Assembly: GCA_000433475.1 (NCBI GenBank)
Contig: HF993108.1
Location: forward strand, 40,342-104,341
DNA from: Mycoplasma sp. CAG:956
Lineage (GTDB): Bacteria; Bacillota_I; Bacilli_A; RF39; UBA660
DNA length: 64,000 bases
Reading direction: 5' to 3'
The position numbers were made by a program, and so were the translations under genes. Positions 17,311-26,187 of this stretch are shown here, piece after piece. Each line of letters starts with the position of its first letter. The first letter of the stretch is position 1. The notes beneath the pieces were generated by a model. That model saw nothing but the letters and a program-made list of their open reading frames with translations. It did not search any database and had not been told where the DNA came from.

Positions 17311-18285
17311 TTAACTTAGATTTTCTATTTCTTTAATAGATAGACCTGATGATTTAGCAATAATATCAATACTAATGCCAGCAAGTTTTAAGTTTTTAGC
17401 TATATCTAGGGCCTTGTTTTTAGAACCTTGTTCACGTCCTTGTTCAAGACCTTGTTCAAGACCTTGTTCAAGACCTTGTTCGCGAGCCTCTTCTCTGGCC
17501 TCTGCTAGTTCGGTATTACGAACTATTTCTTTATAATTATCTTCTTCGCCATTTTCAAATAGTCTGATATATTTATCATCACTTGATAATTCTTTGGCTC
17601 TAGCCACTATTTTTTTTGCTTTTTCTTTACTCATAATTTCACTCAACTCTCTTTCAAATACTTTAATATTACAAGTAGATAAAATTCTACATATTTTTGC
17701 CCATTTTTCTTCTTGGTTGTTAAAATAAGTATACCGCTTATTTAAGGCTTTATCTATATTAATATTAATAGTTTTAATATTATCATCAATAATTTTTCCA
17801 AAATCAGTACGAGATACTCCTGTCTCAACTAAATATTCTGATTTATGGTTATAAGAATTTAGATTAACAATGATTGTATTATAGGCTTTCTTATATTTGC
17901 CGTTTTTAATTTCTAAGGCTCCCATTTCAACTTTAAAAGCATAGAAAGAATTTCTCATAACCATGATACGAGAGGAATTCATTTCTAAAATGCATTTAAT
18001 TGTTTTTTTGCCATTTTTATAAGTTATTAATAAATCACTTTTACTGCTAGCATCAATTATTGAATGCTGAGGCAAATCTTTGGGCAACAATTTAACTTTG
18101 CCTTTAATATCTTTGATATCTACATTTTCAATAATAGATACGATATATTCTATTAAAGGTAGAGTATCATTAGATATAAACATTTGGTTAAACATGATGT
18201 CCCATACTAGAGGGAACATGAAATCCGAAATGTTATGTTCATTATTATAGTGCCATATTTCGATAATTTTGTTTTTTTCTAACAT
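17311..18285 (-). CDS. Rpn-family PD-(D/E)XK nuclease / putative transposase (copy 2)
   Basis: A 324-residue paralogue of the gene at 14533. Shared features are MFPLVWDIMFNQMF near the start, EYIVSIIENV, KSDLLITYK with a following CILEMNSSR (PD-(D/E)XK core near residues 80-105), the segment NKRYTYFNNQEEKWAKICRIL and an expanded EQGLEQG repeat tail (12-bp DNA repeats around 17440-17480, prone to slippage). Strong RBS AGGGGAGGT precedes the ATG at 18285. It is divergent from RNA-like unit 5, and its upstream region is clearly similar to that between copy 1 and unit 1, so nuclease plus RNA unit duplicated as one module. It probably nicks or cuts DNA; the target is unknown. Confidence 0.75.
   Translation of the reverse strand: MLEKNKIIEIWHYNNEHNISDFMFPLVWDIMFNQMFISNDTLPLIEYIVSIIENVDIKDIKGKVKLLPKDLPQHSIIDASSKSDLLITYKNGKKTIKCILEMNSSRIMVMRNSFYAFKVEMGALEIKNGKYKKAYNTIIVNLNSYNHKSEYLVETGVSRTDFGKIIDDNIKTININIDKALNKRYTYFNNQEEKWAKICRILSTCNIKVFERELSEIMSKEKAKKIVARAKELSSDDKYIRLFENGEEDNYKEIVRNTELAEAREEAREQGLEQGLEQGLEQGREQGSKNKALDIAKNLKLAGISIDIIAKSSGLSIKEIENLS
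17438..17490. repeat. 12-bp tandem repeat in the Rpn copy 2 tail
   Basis: The unit CAAGACCTTGTT is repeated in tandem with slight variation and encodes the EQGL repeats. Its length is a multiple of three bases, so slippage changes repeat number and keeps the frame. Confidence 0.7.
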
Positions 18286-18472
18286 TGCAAACCTCCCCTT
18301 GTACTTTTAAAACAAATTTTTGCATGATATCACCTCCGTTTCTATTTACCATCCTAATTATATATATTGGTAACACATTGCCAATTTCCTTCAAAAATTT
18401 GCAAATTTTGGTAAAAAATAGCAATTTTTGATAAATAAGTTAATAAAAGTTATCTTCTAGTAAAAAATGTAA

Positions 18473-18866
18473 TATAATGGAAGTGAAGAGAGTACTCTTT
18501 AGGGGGCATCTATAACCCTATTGTTATGTCCGGTGAAGTCCCCTTCGATCTTTAATGCGACAAGCGGCAATGCTAATGAGTGGGATTTGAATAGCGCTGG
18601 CTACCTCAACAACTGGTGGGGTGTTACTGGCAGTATTGGTGCCCGCCCAGATTCCTACTACGATAGAAAATAGTTCTATGAACTGAAAAGTAATGGCTAC
18701 GGCTTTTGCTTAGAAGAAGTAATCTTTAAATTTAAGATAATCTATTATTAGATTGGAAACAAGATGCCTCCTTGGGTAATACCTAAATAGATAATATAGA
18801 TACTATTAGACGTGATTTAATAGTTAGACACTATGTTAAGGGATGTCTTAAGATAATCCCTTTTTT
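18473..18866 (+). ncRNA. Template-like RNA unit 5
   Basis: TATAAT at 18473-18478, a 5' hairpin AAGAG-AGTA-CTCTT at 18486-18499 and a 114-bp VR-like copy at 18537-18650. The conserved tail follows, then the terminator AAGGGAT (18838-18844) / ATCCCTT (18856-18862) with a T run. About 382 nt. The unit is separated from the other four by Rpn copy 2 and ends just before the ATPase operon promoter. Confidence 0.62.
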
Positions 18867-18890
18867 AGAAAGCATTTTAACTTTAAATTA

Positions 18891-18919
18891 TTGACAGTAA
18901 AATTACCTAATGTTATAAT
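18891..18919 (+). promoter_or_regulatory. Perfect consensus promoter of the F1-like ATPase operon
   Basis: TTGACA (18891-18896), a 17-base spacer, TATAAT (18914-18919). Every consensus position of a housekeeping sigma factor promoter is met. No operator is obvious. Confidence 0.9.
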
Positions 18920-18947
18920 TTCTTATAGAAAAGTAGGAGATATACGT

Positions 18948-19193
18948 ATGGAAACAGTTTTAGCAGCTACTGCCAATTGCATTGGTTTAATGATAGGCTT
19001 AGCCTTTTTGGGTCTTGGCATTGGTGTTGGTATTTTAGGAGGAAAAGTAGCGGAGGCGATTGGTCGTAATCCAGAAACTAAAGATGAAGTGGTACACTCA
19101 GTAATGAGCATATTAATTATTACAGCCATTTTTATTTTGCTATTATTTGCTTTTTGCTTTTTACTATTATTTTTTAATCCACTAACCGCTTAA
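18948..19193 (+). CDS. c-subunit-like proteolipid of an F1-like ATPase
   Basis: An 81-residue hairpin of two membrane helices joined by the polar loop GRNPET (39-44), the hallmark of F-type ATP synthase subunit c. Helix 1 has the Gly-rich GLGIGVGILGG pattern. Counted from the loop, the position of the ion-binding Glu/Asp of helix 2 is Ala60 (IITAIFILLL), and neither helix has another buried acidic residue. An ion-driven rotor is therefore unlikely. The ATG at 18948 is chosen for its AGGAGA RBS and because the start of the longer frame coincides with the promoter -35 box. A terminator follows, so this gene may be made in excess over the rest, as c rings require. Confidence 0.85.
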   Translation: METVLAATANCIGLMIGLAFLGLGIGVGILGGKVAEAIGRNPETKDEVVHSVMSILIITAIFILLLFAFCFLLLFFNPLTA

Positions 19194-19220
19194 GAATCAT
19201 TATTTATGGTTCTTTTTTTC
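19192..19220 (+). terminator. Terminator or attenuator after the c-like gene
   Basis: AAGAATCA pairs with TGGTTCTT (one G-T pair) across a seven-base loop and is followed by T residues. The next gene has no strong promoter, so this probably acts as a partial terminator that sets stoichiometry. Confidence 0.65.
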
Positions 19221-19306
19221 TTTTGTTTTTATTAAAAGTAAATAGACATTATTTTAAATATATTATATAATTGTTTATAGATAAAATAAAGAAGATAGGG
19301 ATAGAT

Positions 19307-22300
19307 ATGAAATTAAAAAATAGTATTCGCATAGTTGTATTTACTGGCTTAGCAGTAATTTTAGTAGGAATTTTTGTCTTTTTTAGTATTAAAATAGATA
19401 AAGCTAGATACACAGATTTTAAAGATGCTGGTTATGTTATTAGCACTAATTATGATTCTAATAGTACTAATGATGATATAAATAGTGAAAAGTATTACTT
19501 TAGTGAAAACACAAGTTATCGTAAAAATAATAATACAACTTATACTTTTACTAATTCATCTAATGAAGAAGTAAGTATTAATAATGATAATTTTATTCAT
19601 TATAATGATGGAACTATTGGAACTCTTAAAACAACAGCCTTATTAAATTTTAATAACATTGCTGATAATATTATTAAATATTATACATTAAATAATAAAA
19701 ATTATTTAACTAAGGAAGGAAATAAATATTTAGCTAAGAGTGTTTCAGAAAATTTAGAATTTACTAACTTTTTATTAAAAATAAGTAATGATAAATACAT
19801 GTTAGTAGCACCAGAAATTAACATTCACATTAAAGATGATATTCGTCAAATTACTAATTCTTATGTTGAATTTCAATATTTTGATGGTAACATTATTCGT
19901 ATTGAAAACAATAGTTTTAAACTTCAAAGTGTAGCATCGGATTTTTATATTGAAATTCAAGATAATATAATAATAGATTTATCTAATAAAAATATTTATC
20001 TTAATAAAGAACAAAAACTTAATCTAGAAGAAATTACTATTGATAGTAATGATAATACTTCTTTAGATAACATCGATGATAGTAATTTTCAAACTGAAGA
20101 TGAAAGAAAAAAAGCTGAAGAAGAAGCTAAAGCAAAAGCTGAGGCAGAGTTAGCCAAAGCTAAAAAAGAATTAGAAGAAGCTCAAAATAAAATCCAAGAA
20201 GATATTAAAAATAATTTTAGCAGTGAAAACCCTATCAATGGTATTACCAATGGTATTGTAAAACCAACTTCTCCTGATCATAATGATGAAATTATTGATG
20301 ATAGTAATAATTCTTATGATCCTAGCTTTACTATAACTAACTTTGAAGTCAGTGCTAATGGTGTTTTTGCAAGTATTAAATATGAAGATAAATCTAGTAT
20401 TTTAATTGGTAGTCCTACTGTTAACTTAATTGATGCTGGCAATAATAAAATCGTTGATTCTGTTCACTTAAATACAGGTTTAACCAGTATTACTTACTCT
20501 AATGAAACTCTAAATCAAAATACTAATTATGTTTTAGTAGTTAATGCTAACTATATGAAAAATAATGAAGCCGTTAATAAAGATTTTATTCAAAAATCAT
20601 TTATTACTAAGTCTTTAGGAATTAATATTATCAAAGATTACTTTAGTACAACAACTCTTAACTATATTCTTAAATTAAATAGTGATTCCCTAGTTAAGAG
20701 TTTAAATGCTAAATTATATAATAAAGAAGGAGAATTAGTAAGTGATAAATTAATTAATATTACTGATAGTCGTAGTGTTAATCTTTCCTTTGATGGTTTA
20801 ACTCCTAATACTACATATAAGTTAGAACTTTCAAACTTTGTTTATCAAAATATGATTGTATCTGATAACTTTAATATTGTAGAAAATTACCAGACCTTAA
20901 AACGTAGTCCTAGAATTGGCAGTACAAGCTTTAGCGTTGATAAAGTAAATTCGAAATTTATTTTGGAAACAAATAATATTGAAGATAAAGATAATGGTAT
21001 CGTAAAACTTCGTTATGAAATTTATGATATGCGTACACTAGATGGCTCTAACACTGCTAGTCCAGTTAAAGTTATTGAAACATCTTCCTTAGGTAGTGTT
21101 GAAGTAAATGTTGATGATGAGACTGTTTATCGTGCCGTTCCTTATACTTTTAAAGTAATTGCCGTATTCAATGATAATGAAAAAGAGGTTGAAATTGAAC
21201 ATGGTTATCCCAAAGAATATATGCAGTTAGATGGCAAAGTTCATCCTAGTGTTTCTTTTAAAGCAGCCGATGTTACTTTTGAAAGAATAATGGGTACAGT
21301 TGAAATTAGAGATTTGTATGGTACTGTTGATTACTATAAACCTTTTAAAGTTATTTATACAGATTCTCATGGTATTTCTAATACTATGACCTTTAACCTA
21401 GCCAGATTATATATTCCTATTGATATTAATGGCTTACGTGCTAATAATGAAACTTATACTTTCGATGTTTATGGTTATGTAGATTTAGATGATGGGTATG
21501 GCTCAACTAATCAGTTAATTGGTACCTTCACTGTTAATACCAACAATATCAAAAGTTTTACTTTAGCTAGTAAGATTAATGATAAATCTTTAACAAAAGC
21601 CTTTGATATTACTGCTCAGTTACAAGCTACTAATGGCGAAGATAACATTTTAGAAGCTAATACCTTATCTAATTTAACTTTTAATCTTTATGCTGGAGAA
21701 TCTACTAAGGGTCAATTAATTAAAAGTGTCTCCTATGCCGATACTAATCTTAAAGAATATGAAAGCGAATTAAAGCAAACATATTATGATAAAGAATTTG
21801 CTATTGTTCCTGAAACATTTGGTTTGTCTAACAGTGCTCTTCGTTCATATGAGACCTTAACTATTGAAGTTACTAATGCTAATGACTATACGAAGTGGCC
21901 TAATACCGCCCCAATTATTAATAATGTTATTTCTTTGAAAACGAAGATGCCAATCGAAGATCCCGAAACTAATCCCAAAGTAGCCGTTAGTTATGTTCGC
22001 AATAAAGATGTTAGCAAAGATCGTTATGATAAAAATTTAGATGATAATACAATCGTTGGCATGCGTGCTATTGCTAATTATGATAATAGTAATCACTATG
22101 TTAAATATATAACTTATTATCTATATGATGCATCTAATCCGGATAAATATATTGCTAAAAGTGAATATCTACCAGTAAATGATGATGGGACAATACCAGA
22201 ATATGTTTTCTATGCTGATTATGGTACATCTAAAGATACTAAAGATACGACTTTCCGCCGTGGTAATTCCTATTATGTAACTTATATAATGGACGTTGAT

Positions 22301-24667
22301 GTTAATGGTGATGGGACTATCGAAGATGATATTCATATTCCAACTACCGGTATTGCCGCTTCCGATACTCTAGATTTTCCAAAACAAATTCCTATCTTTA
22401 AAACTTATCCTAGTACCGTTCTTGAAACGAGTAATGGTAATAAACTATTATGGGCTTATAAATATACAGATATTGATAATGCTTTAGATATCAATAAATT
22501 GTATTATAAATTAAATGATGTTGATGCCGGCTCAGCTGATATAAGTATGAGTGATAATTTTCAAACAGTGGCAATTAATTTAGATTATTCTGGAGCTTAT
22601 AATCTTTATGAGCATGTTCGTCTTTTGAAAACAGAAAACTATTCTCCTTATGAATTAACTGTCCAAAATATAAATAAAGTAACATCTATTCCTACTGGTA
22701 TTAAATATCTTTTAAACTTAGAAACCAATCGTTTAATGGTTTCTATCGTTGATTATGATTTATATCAATCTTTCTTTGATAAAGCAACTAATTTTAAATT
22801 AACATTTACGGCTAATAATAAAGTTCGTGAATTTAATGATATTGAGTTTGATTATACTGGTACCACTTTAATAGATTTATCTGATTTAGAAGACTTTATC
22901 AATCAAAATATCGAAGTTAACTTATATGTTTATTATGATTCTGGTTTAATTGGTTTTGATACAGAAACAACAGCTAGAGATATCTATACTCCCAATTTTG
23001 CTTTAAAGAAAGCTGCTAATGCCTTAAACAGTGGAGGCTATTATGTTGTTAAAGGCACCAGCTTGCAAACTCAAAGTACTGCCTTTAATTCCTTATTTAC
23101 TTTCTCTTTAAACAAAACACCTAATGCGAGGGGCAATTATAATTTTAATTTACAAAGTGGTCAAAATTTTCAAAATACTTATGAATTAAAATTAGATGAA
23201 GGTGGCTTTAAATTTATAACAGATGAAGATAATATGTATTTTATGCCTAGTAAAGTAGCTGTAACTAAATTAGCTTCTGATGATAATAACTTTACATTCA
23301 CAGGTCTTGTTCCTGGTGTTTCCTTGAAAAAAGACGGAAAATATCAAATTGATGCAAATATCGACAGTGCAGATGTAACACTTACCGTTAGTAGTGCTTC
23401 TAATACTATTCAAGATGATAAAATCTACTTTGAAGTCTACGAAACTGATGAAAATATGATCGAAGCCAATTCTAAACTATTATATACCAAAGAGGTAAAT
23501 ATAAGTGATTTAGATAATCCTATAAGTTTAGATGATTTAAAACCTTCTTCTTATTATTTCTTTAAAATAAAAGCTAATGTTATTGATAATGGAGTTGTTT
23601 CTTATATTAGTTTGTACGATATAGATAATAAAACTAATGTTATTAATTATCCTATCTCTACTTTAAGTAATTTATCTATTTTAAATCAGAGTATTACTTT
23701 TAAAGCCAATAACTATACGGATAAATATTTAGAATTTAAATATGACTTAGAGACAATTAAAAATATTGATCATATCAATTACCAAGTATATAAAGTAAGT
23801 AATGGTAAGTATATACCTTTAGATGATGATGTTATTCTTAATATACAAGATGATGTTAATATAACTTCTTCTATGAATAAGAAAATAAGTATTTCACCAT
23901 CTTCTAACTTTCAAACTGGCATAACTTATGCTATCGGATTAAAAGGTTATTTAAAGAAATCTAATGGTAGCATCTATGAATTAGATACGACTTATTCTAA
24001 TAATTTCAACTTTAATCAATTAGCCGAACCTTACTTTTACATTCAGTCGATTAGAAATACTGATGAAAGTACTTTGACTTTTAAAGTTAATCCTACTGAC
24101 ATTAATTATACTTTAGTAAATGGTAATTATACGGTTGGCTTCTATGACGAAGAGGGAAATATTATTCCTAATAACTATACTGGGTTATATAAAGGTGGTA
24201 ATACTTTTGTCTTAACTAATATTGACTTAAGTAAAGCTACCAAAATTGCGATAACTTATAAAGCTAATGTTAATAATATCAGCGATGAATCCCAAATTCA
24301 GGTTAAAAGCCGTACACTTGTAGTCAATGGTCTTAACAAAGATGGTATTGATGTTGGTGATGTGTATGCTTCCCAAAGTTTAAATGATAAATCAAAAATT
24401 AACTTAACTTTCTCTAATTCAACTAGAATAACGGAAATAACTTCTGTACGTTATACAATCTTTAAAGATGGTGTAATTGTAGCTTCAACCAGTGGTTTAG
24501 AAGCCTTTACCCCAAGTTCTTCTATTTGTGGAACTTCTACTTGTTATTCTTATACTTTAAAAAGTATTATTTCTCAGACTGGTATTTACTATATTCAAAT
24601 TCAATTCTTAAATAAAGATGGTAATTCTGTTGATGAACGTATTATTAGTTATGCTTATACAATTTAG
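19307..24667 (+). CDS. Giant signal-anchored extracellular protein with FN3-like repeats (ATPase operon)
   Basis: About 1786 residues from ATG 19307 (AGGG RBS six bases before); an upstream TTG at 19271 would add 12 residues. One membrane segment (about 5-28) anchors a very large ectodomain. A mixed beta domain (about 45-250) contains KYMLVAPEI and resembles domains of three other proteins in the operon. A charged Ala/Glu/Lys coiled coil follows (about 264-304), then repeated fibronectin-III-like domains whose last strands read LTPNTTYKLEL, LNQNTNYVLVV or similar. There is no C-terminal anchor, LPxTG or protease motif. Probably a surface stalk or adhesin coupled to the ATPase. Family not recognised. 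Confidence 0.7.
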   Translation: MKLKNSIRIVVFTGLAVILVGIFVFFSIKIDKARYTDFKDAGYVISTNYDSNSTNDDINSEKYYFSENTSYRKNNNTTYTFTNSSNEEVSINNDNFIHYNDGTIGTLKTTALLNFNNIADNIIKYYTLNNKNYLTKEGNKYLAKSVSENLEFTNFLLKISNDKYMLVAPEINIHIKDDIRQITNSYVEFQYFDGNIIRIENNSFKLQSVASDFYIEIQDNIIIDLSNKNIYLNKEQKLNLEEITIDSNDNTSLDNIDDSNFQTEDERKKAEEEAKAKAEAELAKAKKELEEAQNKIQEDIKNNFSSENPINGITNGIVKPTSPDHNDEIIDDSNNSYDPSFTITNFEVSANGVFASIKYEDKSSILIGSPTVNLIDAGNNKIVDSVHLNTGLTSITYSNETLNQNTNYVLVVNANYMKNNEAVNKDFIQKSFITKSLGINIIKDYFSTTTLNYILKLNSDSLVKSLNAKLYNKEGELVSDKLINITDSRSVNLSFDGLTPNTTYKLELSNFVYQNMIVSDNFNIVENYQTLKRSPRIGSTSFSVDKVNSKFILETNNIEDKDNGIVKLRYEIYDMRTLDGSNTASPVKVIETSSLGSVEVNVDDETVYRAVPYTFKVIAVFNDNEKEVEIEHGYPKEYMQLDGKVHPSVSFKAADVTFERIMGTVEIRDLYGTVDYYKPFKVIYTDSHGISNTMTFNLARLYIPIDINGLRANNETYTFDVYGYVDLDDGYGSTNQLIGTFTVNTNNIKSFTLASKINDKSLTKAFDITAQLQATNGEDNILEANTLSNLTFNLYAGESTKGQLIKSVSYADTNLKEYESELKQTYYDKEFAIVPETFGLSNSALRSYETLTIEVTNANDYTKWPNTAPIINNVISLKTKMPIEDPETNPKVAVSYVRNKDVSKDRYDKNLDDNTIVGMRAIANYDNSNHYVKYITYYLYDASNPDKYIAKSEYLPVNDDGTIPEYVFYADYGTSKDTKDTTFRRGNSYYVTYIMDVDVNGDGTIEDDIHIPTTGIAASDTLDFPKQIPIFKTYPSTVLETSNGNKLLWAYKYTDIDNALDINKLYYKLNDVDAGSADISMSDNFQTVAINLDYSGAYNLYEHVRLLKTENYSPYELTVQNINKVTSIPTGIKYLLNLETNRLMVSIVDYDLYQSFFDKATNFKLTFTANNKVREFNDIEFDYTGTTLIDLSDLEDFINQNIEVNLYVYYDSGLIGFDTETTARDIYTPNFALKKAANALNSGGYYVVKGTSLQTQSTAFNSLFTFSLNKTPNARGNYNFNLQSGQNFQNTYELKLDEGGFKFITDEDNMYFMPSKVAVTKLASDDNNFTFTGLVPGVSLKKDGKYQIDANIDSADVTLTVSSASNTIQDDKIYFEVYETDENMIEANSKLLYTKEVNISDLDNPISLDDLKPSSYYFFKIKANVIDNGVVSYISLYDIDNKTNVINYPISTLSNLSILNQSITFKANNYTDKYLEFKYDLETIKNIDHINYQVYKVSNGKYIPLDDDVILNIQDDVNITSSMNKKISISPSSNFQTGITYAIGLKGYLKKSNGSIYELDTTYSNNFNFNQLAEPYFYIQSIRNTDESTLTFKVNPTDINYTLVNGNYTVGFYDEEGNIIPNNYTGLYKGGNTFVLTNIDLSKATKIAITYKANVNNISDESQIQVKSRTLVVNGLNKDGIDVGDVYASQSLNDKSKINLTFSNSTRITEITSVRYTIFKDGVIVASTSGLEAFTPSSSICGTSTCYSYTLKSIISQTGIYYIQIQFLNKDGNSVDERIISYAYTI

Positions 24668-24681
24668 AAAGGAGCCAAACG

Positions 24682-26178
24682 ATGACAAAGAAAAAAAATA
24701 ATTCTTTTCAATTTATAATTATTAGTATTATTACCTTTTTAATCGTCATTATGTTTATTTTAGCAATTAGACATTTTACGAAATTAGATACTAATACTTA
24801 TAGTCTTAATGCTAGTAGCATTACTTACGATAATGAAAATAACTATATCAGTACCAGTAATAATGCTACTTTGAAAATGGGACTAGATGGCAATTATAAA
24901 TTAATCAATATTGAAGACATGTTAAAAGTTTCCTATAATCTAGGAACCAATGCTATTATAAGTGAAAATAATAGTAGCAACTTAAAACTATATGGAATCT
25001 TTTACGAAGTTTTAGCAAATGGCGAAATTAATCGTCTAAGTAAAGAAAATAAAATAAGTATCATTGATGGCTCTCGTTTCTTTAAGATTGCTGATCGTAA
25101 ATACTTACTAGTTGATAAGAAAATATCTAGTAGTGATGGTTCAATTAATACAAAAGATTATTTAATTATAGAAATTGATCGTAATGGTAATAGTACCATT
25201 TATAACGATACGATAAATGTTAAAGAAATTAATCCTTTAGTAATTAATACTACTTCTTATGATTTTGATATTGCTAATGAATACTTAGATATTAATAATA
25301 CCGTTATTGATTTAAAGAAAATTATTGGTAGTACAAATAATTATCAACAAAAAACTCTTGATACCGAAGAAAAACCAGAGATTGATAATTCCACAATTAA
25401 TTCTACTACTGATTATTTAAAAAAACAGACTGAGAATTTACGTAAACAAGTCGAAGCTCAAAATGACTATTATAATAAATATTTTAAGACTGTTGTTAAT
25501 TCCTTTAATAATTTAAATTCTAGTCTTCAAGATACGAATAAACAACAATATAATATGCAAGTTGATCAAAATACCATGAAAGGTAATATTAAAAATTATA
25601 ATTTATCCCGTTGGTTAACCTTAGGTATTATTGAAGCTGGTGTTAGTACTATTAAAATTAACTATAATGTTTTTGATCCTAATAACGAATATACAACTAT
25701 TTATTTAGAAGTAACTGGTGGTAACCTTGCTGAACCTTTACGCGTTTATCTAAATAAAGAAAATAATAATACTACCGTAAGAGATCTAAATGCTAATACT
25801 AATTATAATATTAGTTTAAAATATACAACCTTGGTTGATGGAGAGAGTACTACTGTAACAGAAGATGTTATCGATGTTCGTACAAAATCTCCAACCACAC
25901 AACTTAGAATTACAAAAGTTACACCTACTGGAATCGGTTATTACTTGCAATTGGATAATGAATACCGTTTTGATAAGGCTACTTTAAATCTTTATAGTGA
26001 TAATAATAACTTAGTAACTGAAGAAGTTGATATTACTAAGGCTGTAGGTGGTTATGAAGGCTTCTTAAAAGTAAATAATTTAGGTTATAAAAATGAATTA
26101 AAATTAGAAAATATTTATTACAATAATAATCTTATAAACTTAGATATTTATGCTAAATTTGTTAATGCTGATGATTAG
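24682..26178 (+). CDS. Signal-anchored protein with coiled coil and FN3-like domain (ATPase operon)
   Basis: A 498-residue smaller relative of the preceding protein: membrane helix (about 10-30), beta-rich domain with FFKIADRKYLLVD (about 45-215), coiled coil (about 239-293; DYLKKQTENLRKQVEAQ) and at least one FN3-like domain (about 305-400) with LNANTNYNISL. RBS AAAGGAGCC precedes the ATG, 14 bases after the previous stop. The shared architecture suggests a co-assembling partner, perhaps a heteromeric stalk. Function is unknown. Confidence 0.65.
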   Translation: MTKKKNNSFQFIIISIITFLIVIMFILAIRHFTKLDTNTYSLNASSITYDNENNYISTSNNATLKMGLDGNYKLINIEDMLKVSYNLGTNAIISENNSSNLKLYGIFYEVLANGEINRLSKENKISIIDGSRFFKIADRKYLLVDKKISSSDGSINTKDYLIIEIDRNGNSTIYNDTINVKEINPLVINTTSYDFDIANEYLDINNTVIDLKKIIGSTNNYQQKTLDTEEKPEIDNSTINSTTDYLKKQTENLRKQVEAQNDYYNKYFKTVVNSFNNLNSSLQDTNKQQYNMQVDQNTMKGNIKNYNLSRWLTLGIIEAGVSTIKINYNVFDPNNEYTTIYLEVTGGNLAEPLRVYLNKENNNTTVRDLNANTNYNISLKYTTLVDGESTTVTEDVIDVRTKSPTTQLRITKVTPTGIGYYLQLDNEYRFDKATLNLYSDNNNLVTEEVDITKAVGGYEGFLKVNNLGYKNELKLENIYYNNNLINLDIYAKFVNADD

Positions 26179-26187
26179 GAGTCTTTT

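Noticed and set aside
10745..18285. Complete DGR or retroelement with a reverse transcriptase
   Set aside because: No reading frame in the window shows RT motifs or an Avd-like gene, so only a DGR-like arrangement is claimed.
15596..18866. CRISPR array or simple tandem repeat
   Set aside because: The units are about 400 bp long with promoters and terminators, and there is no short repeat-spacer pattern or cas gene.
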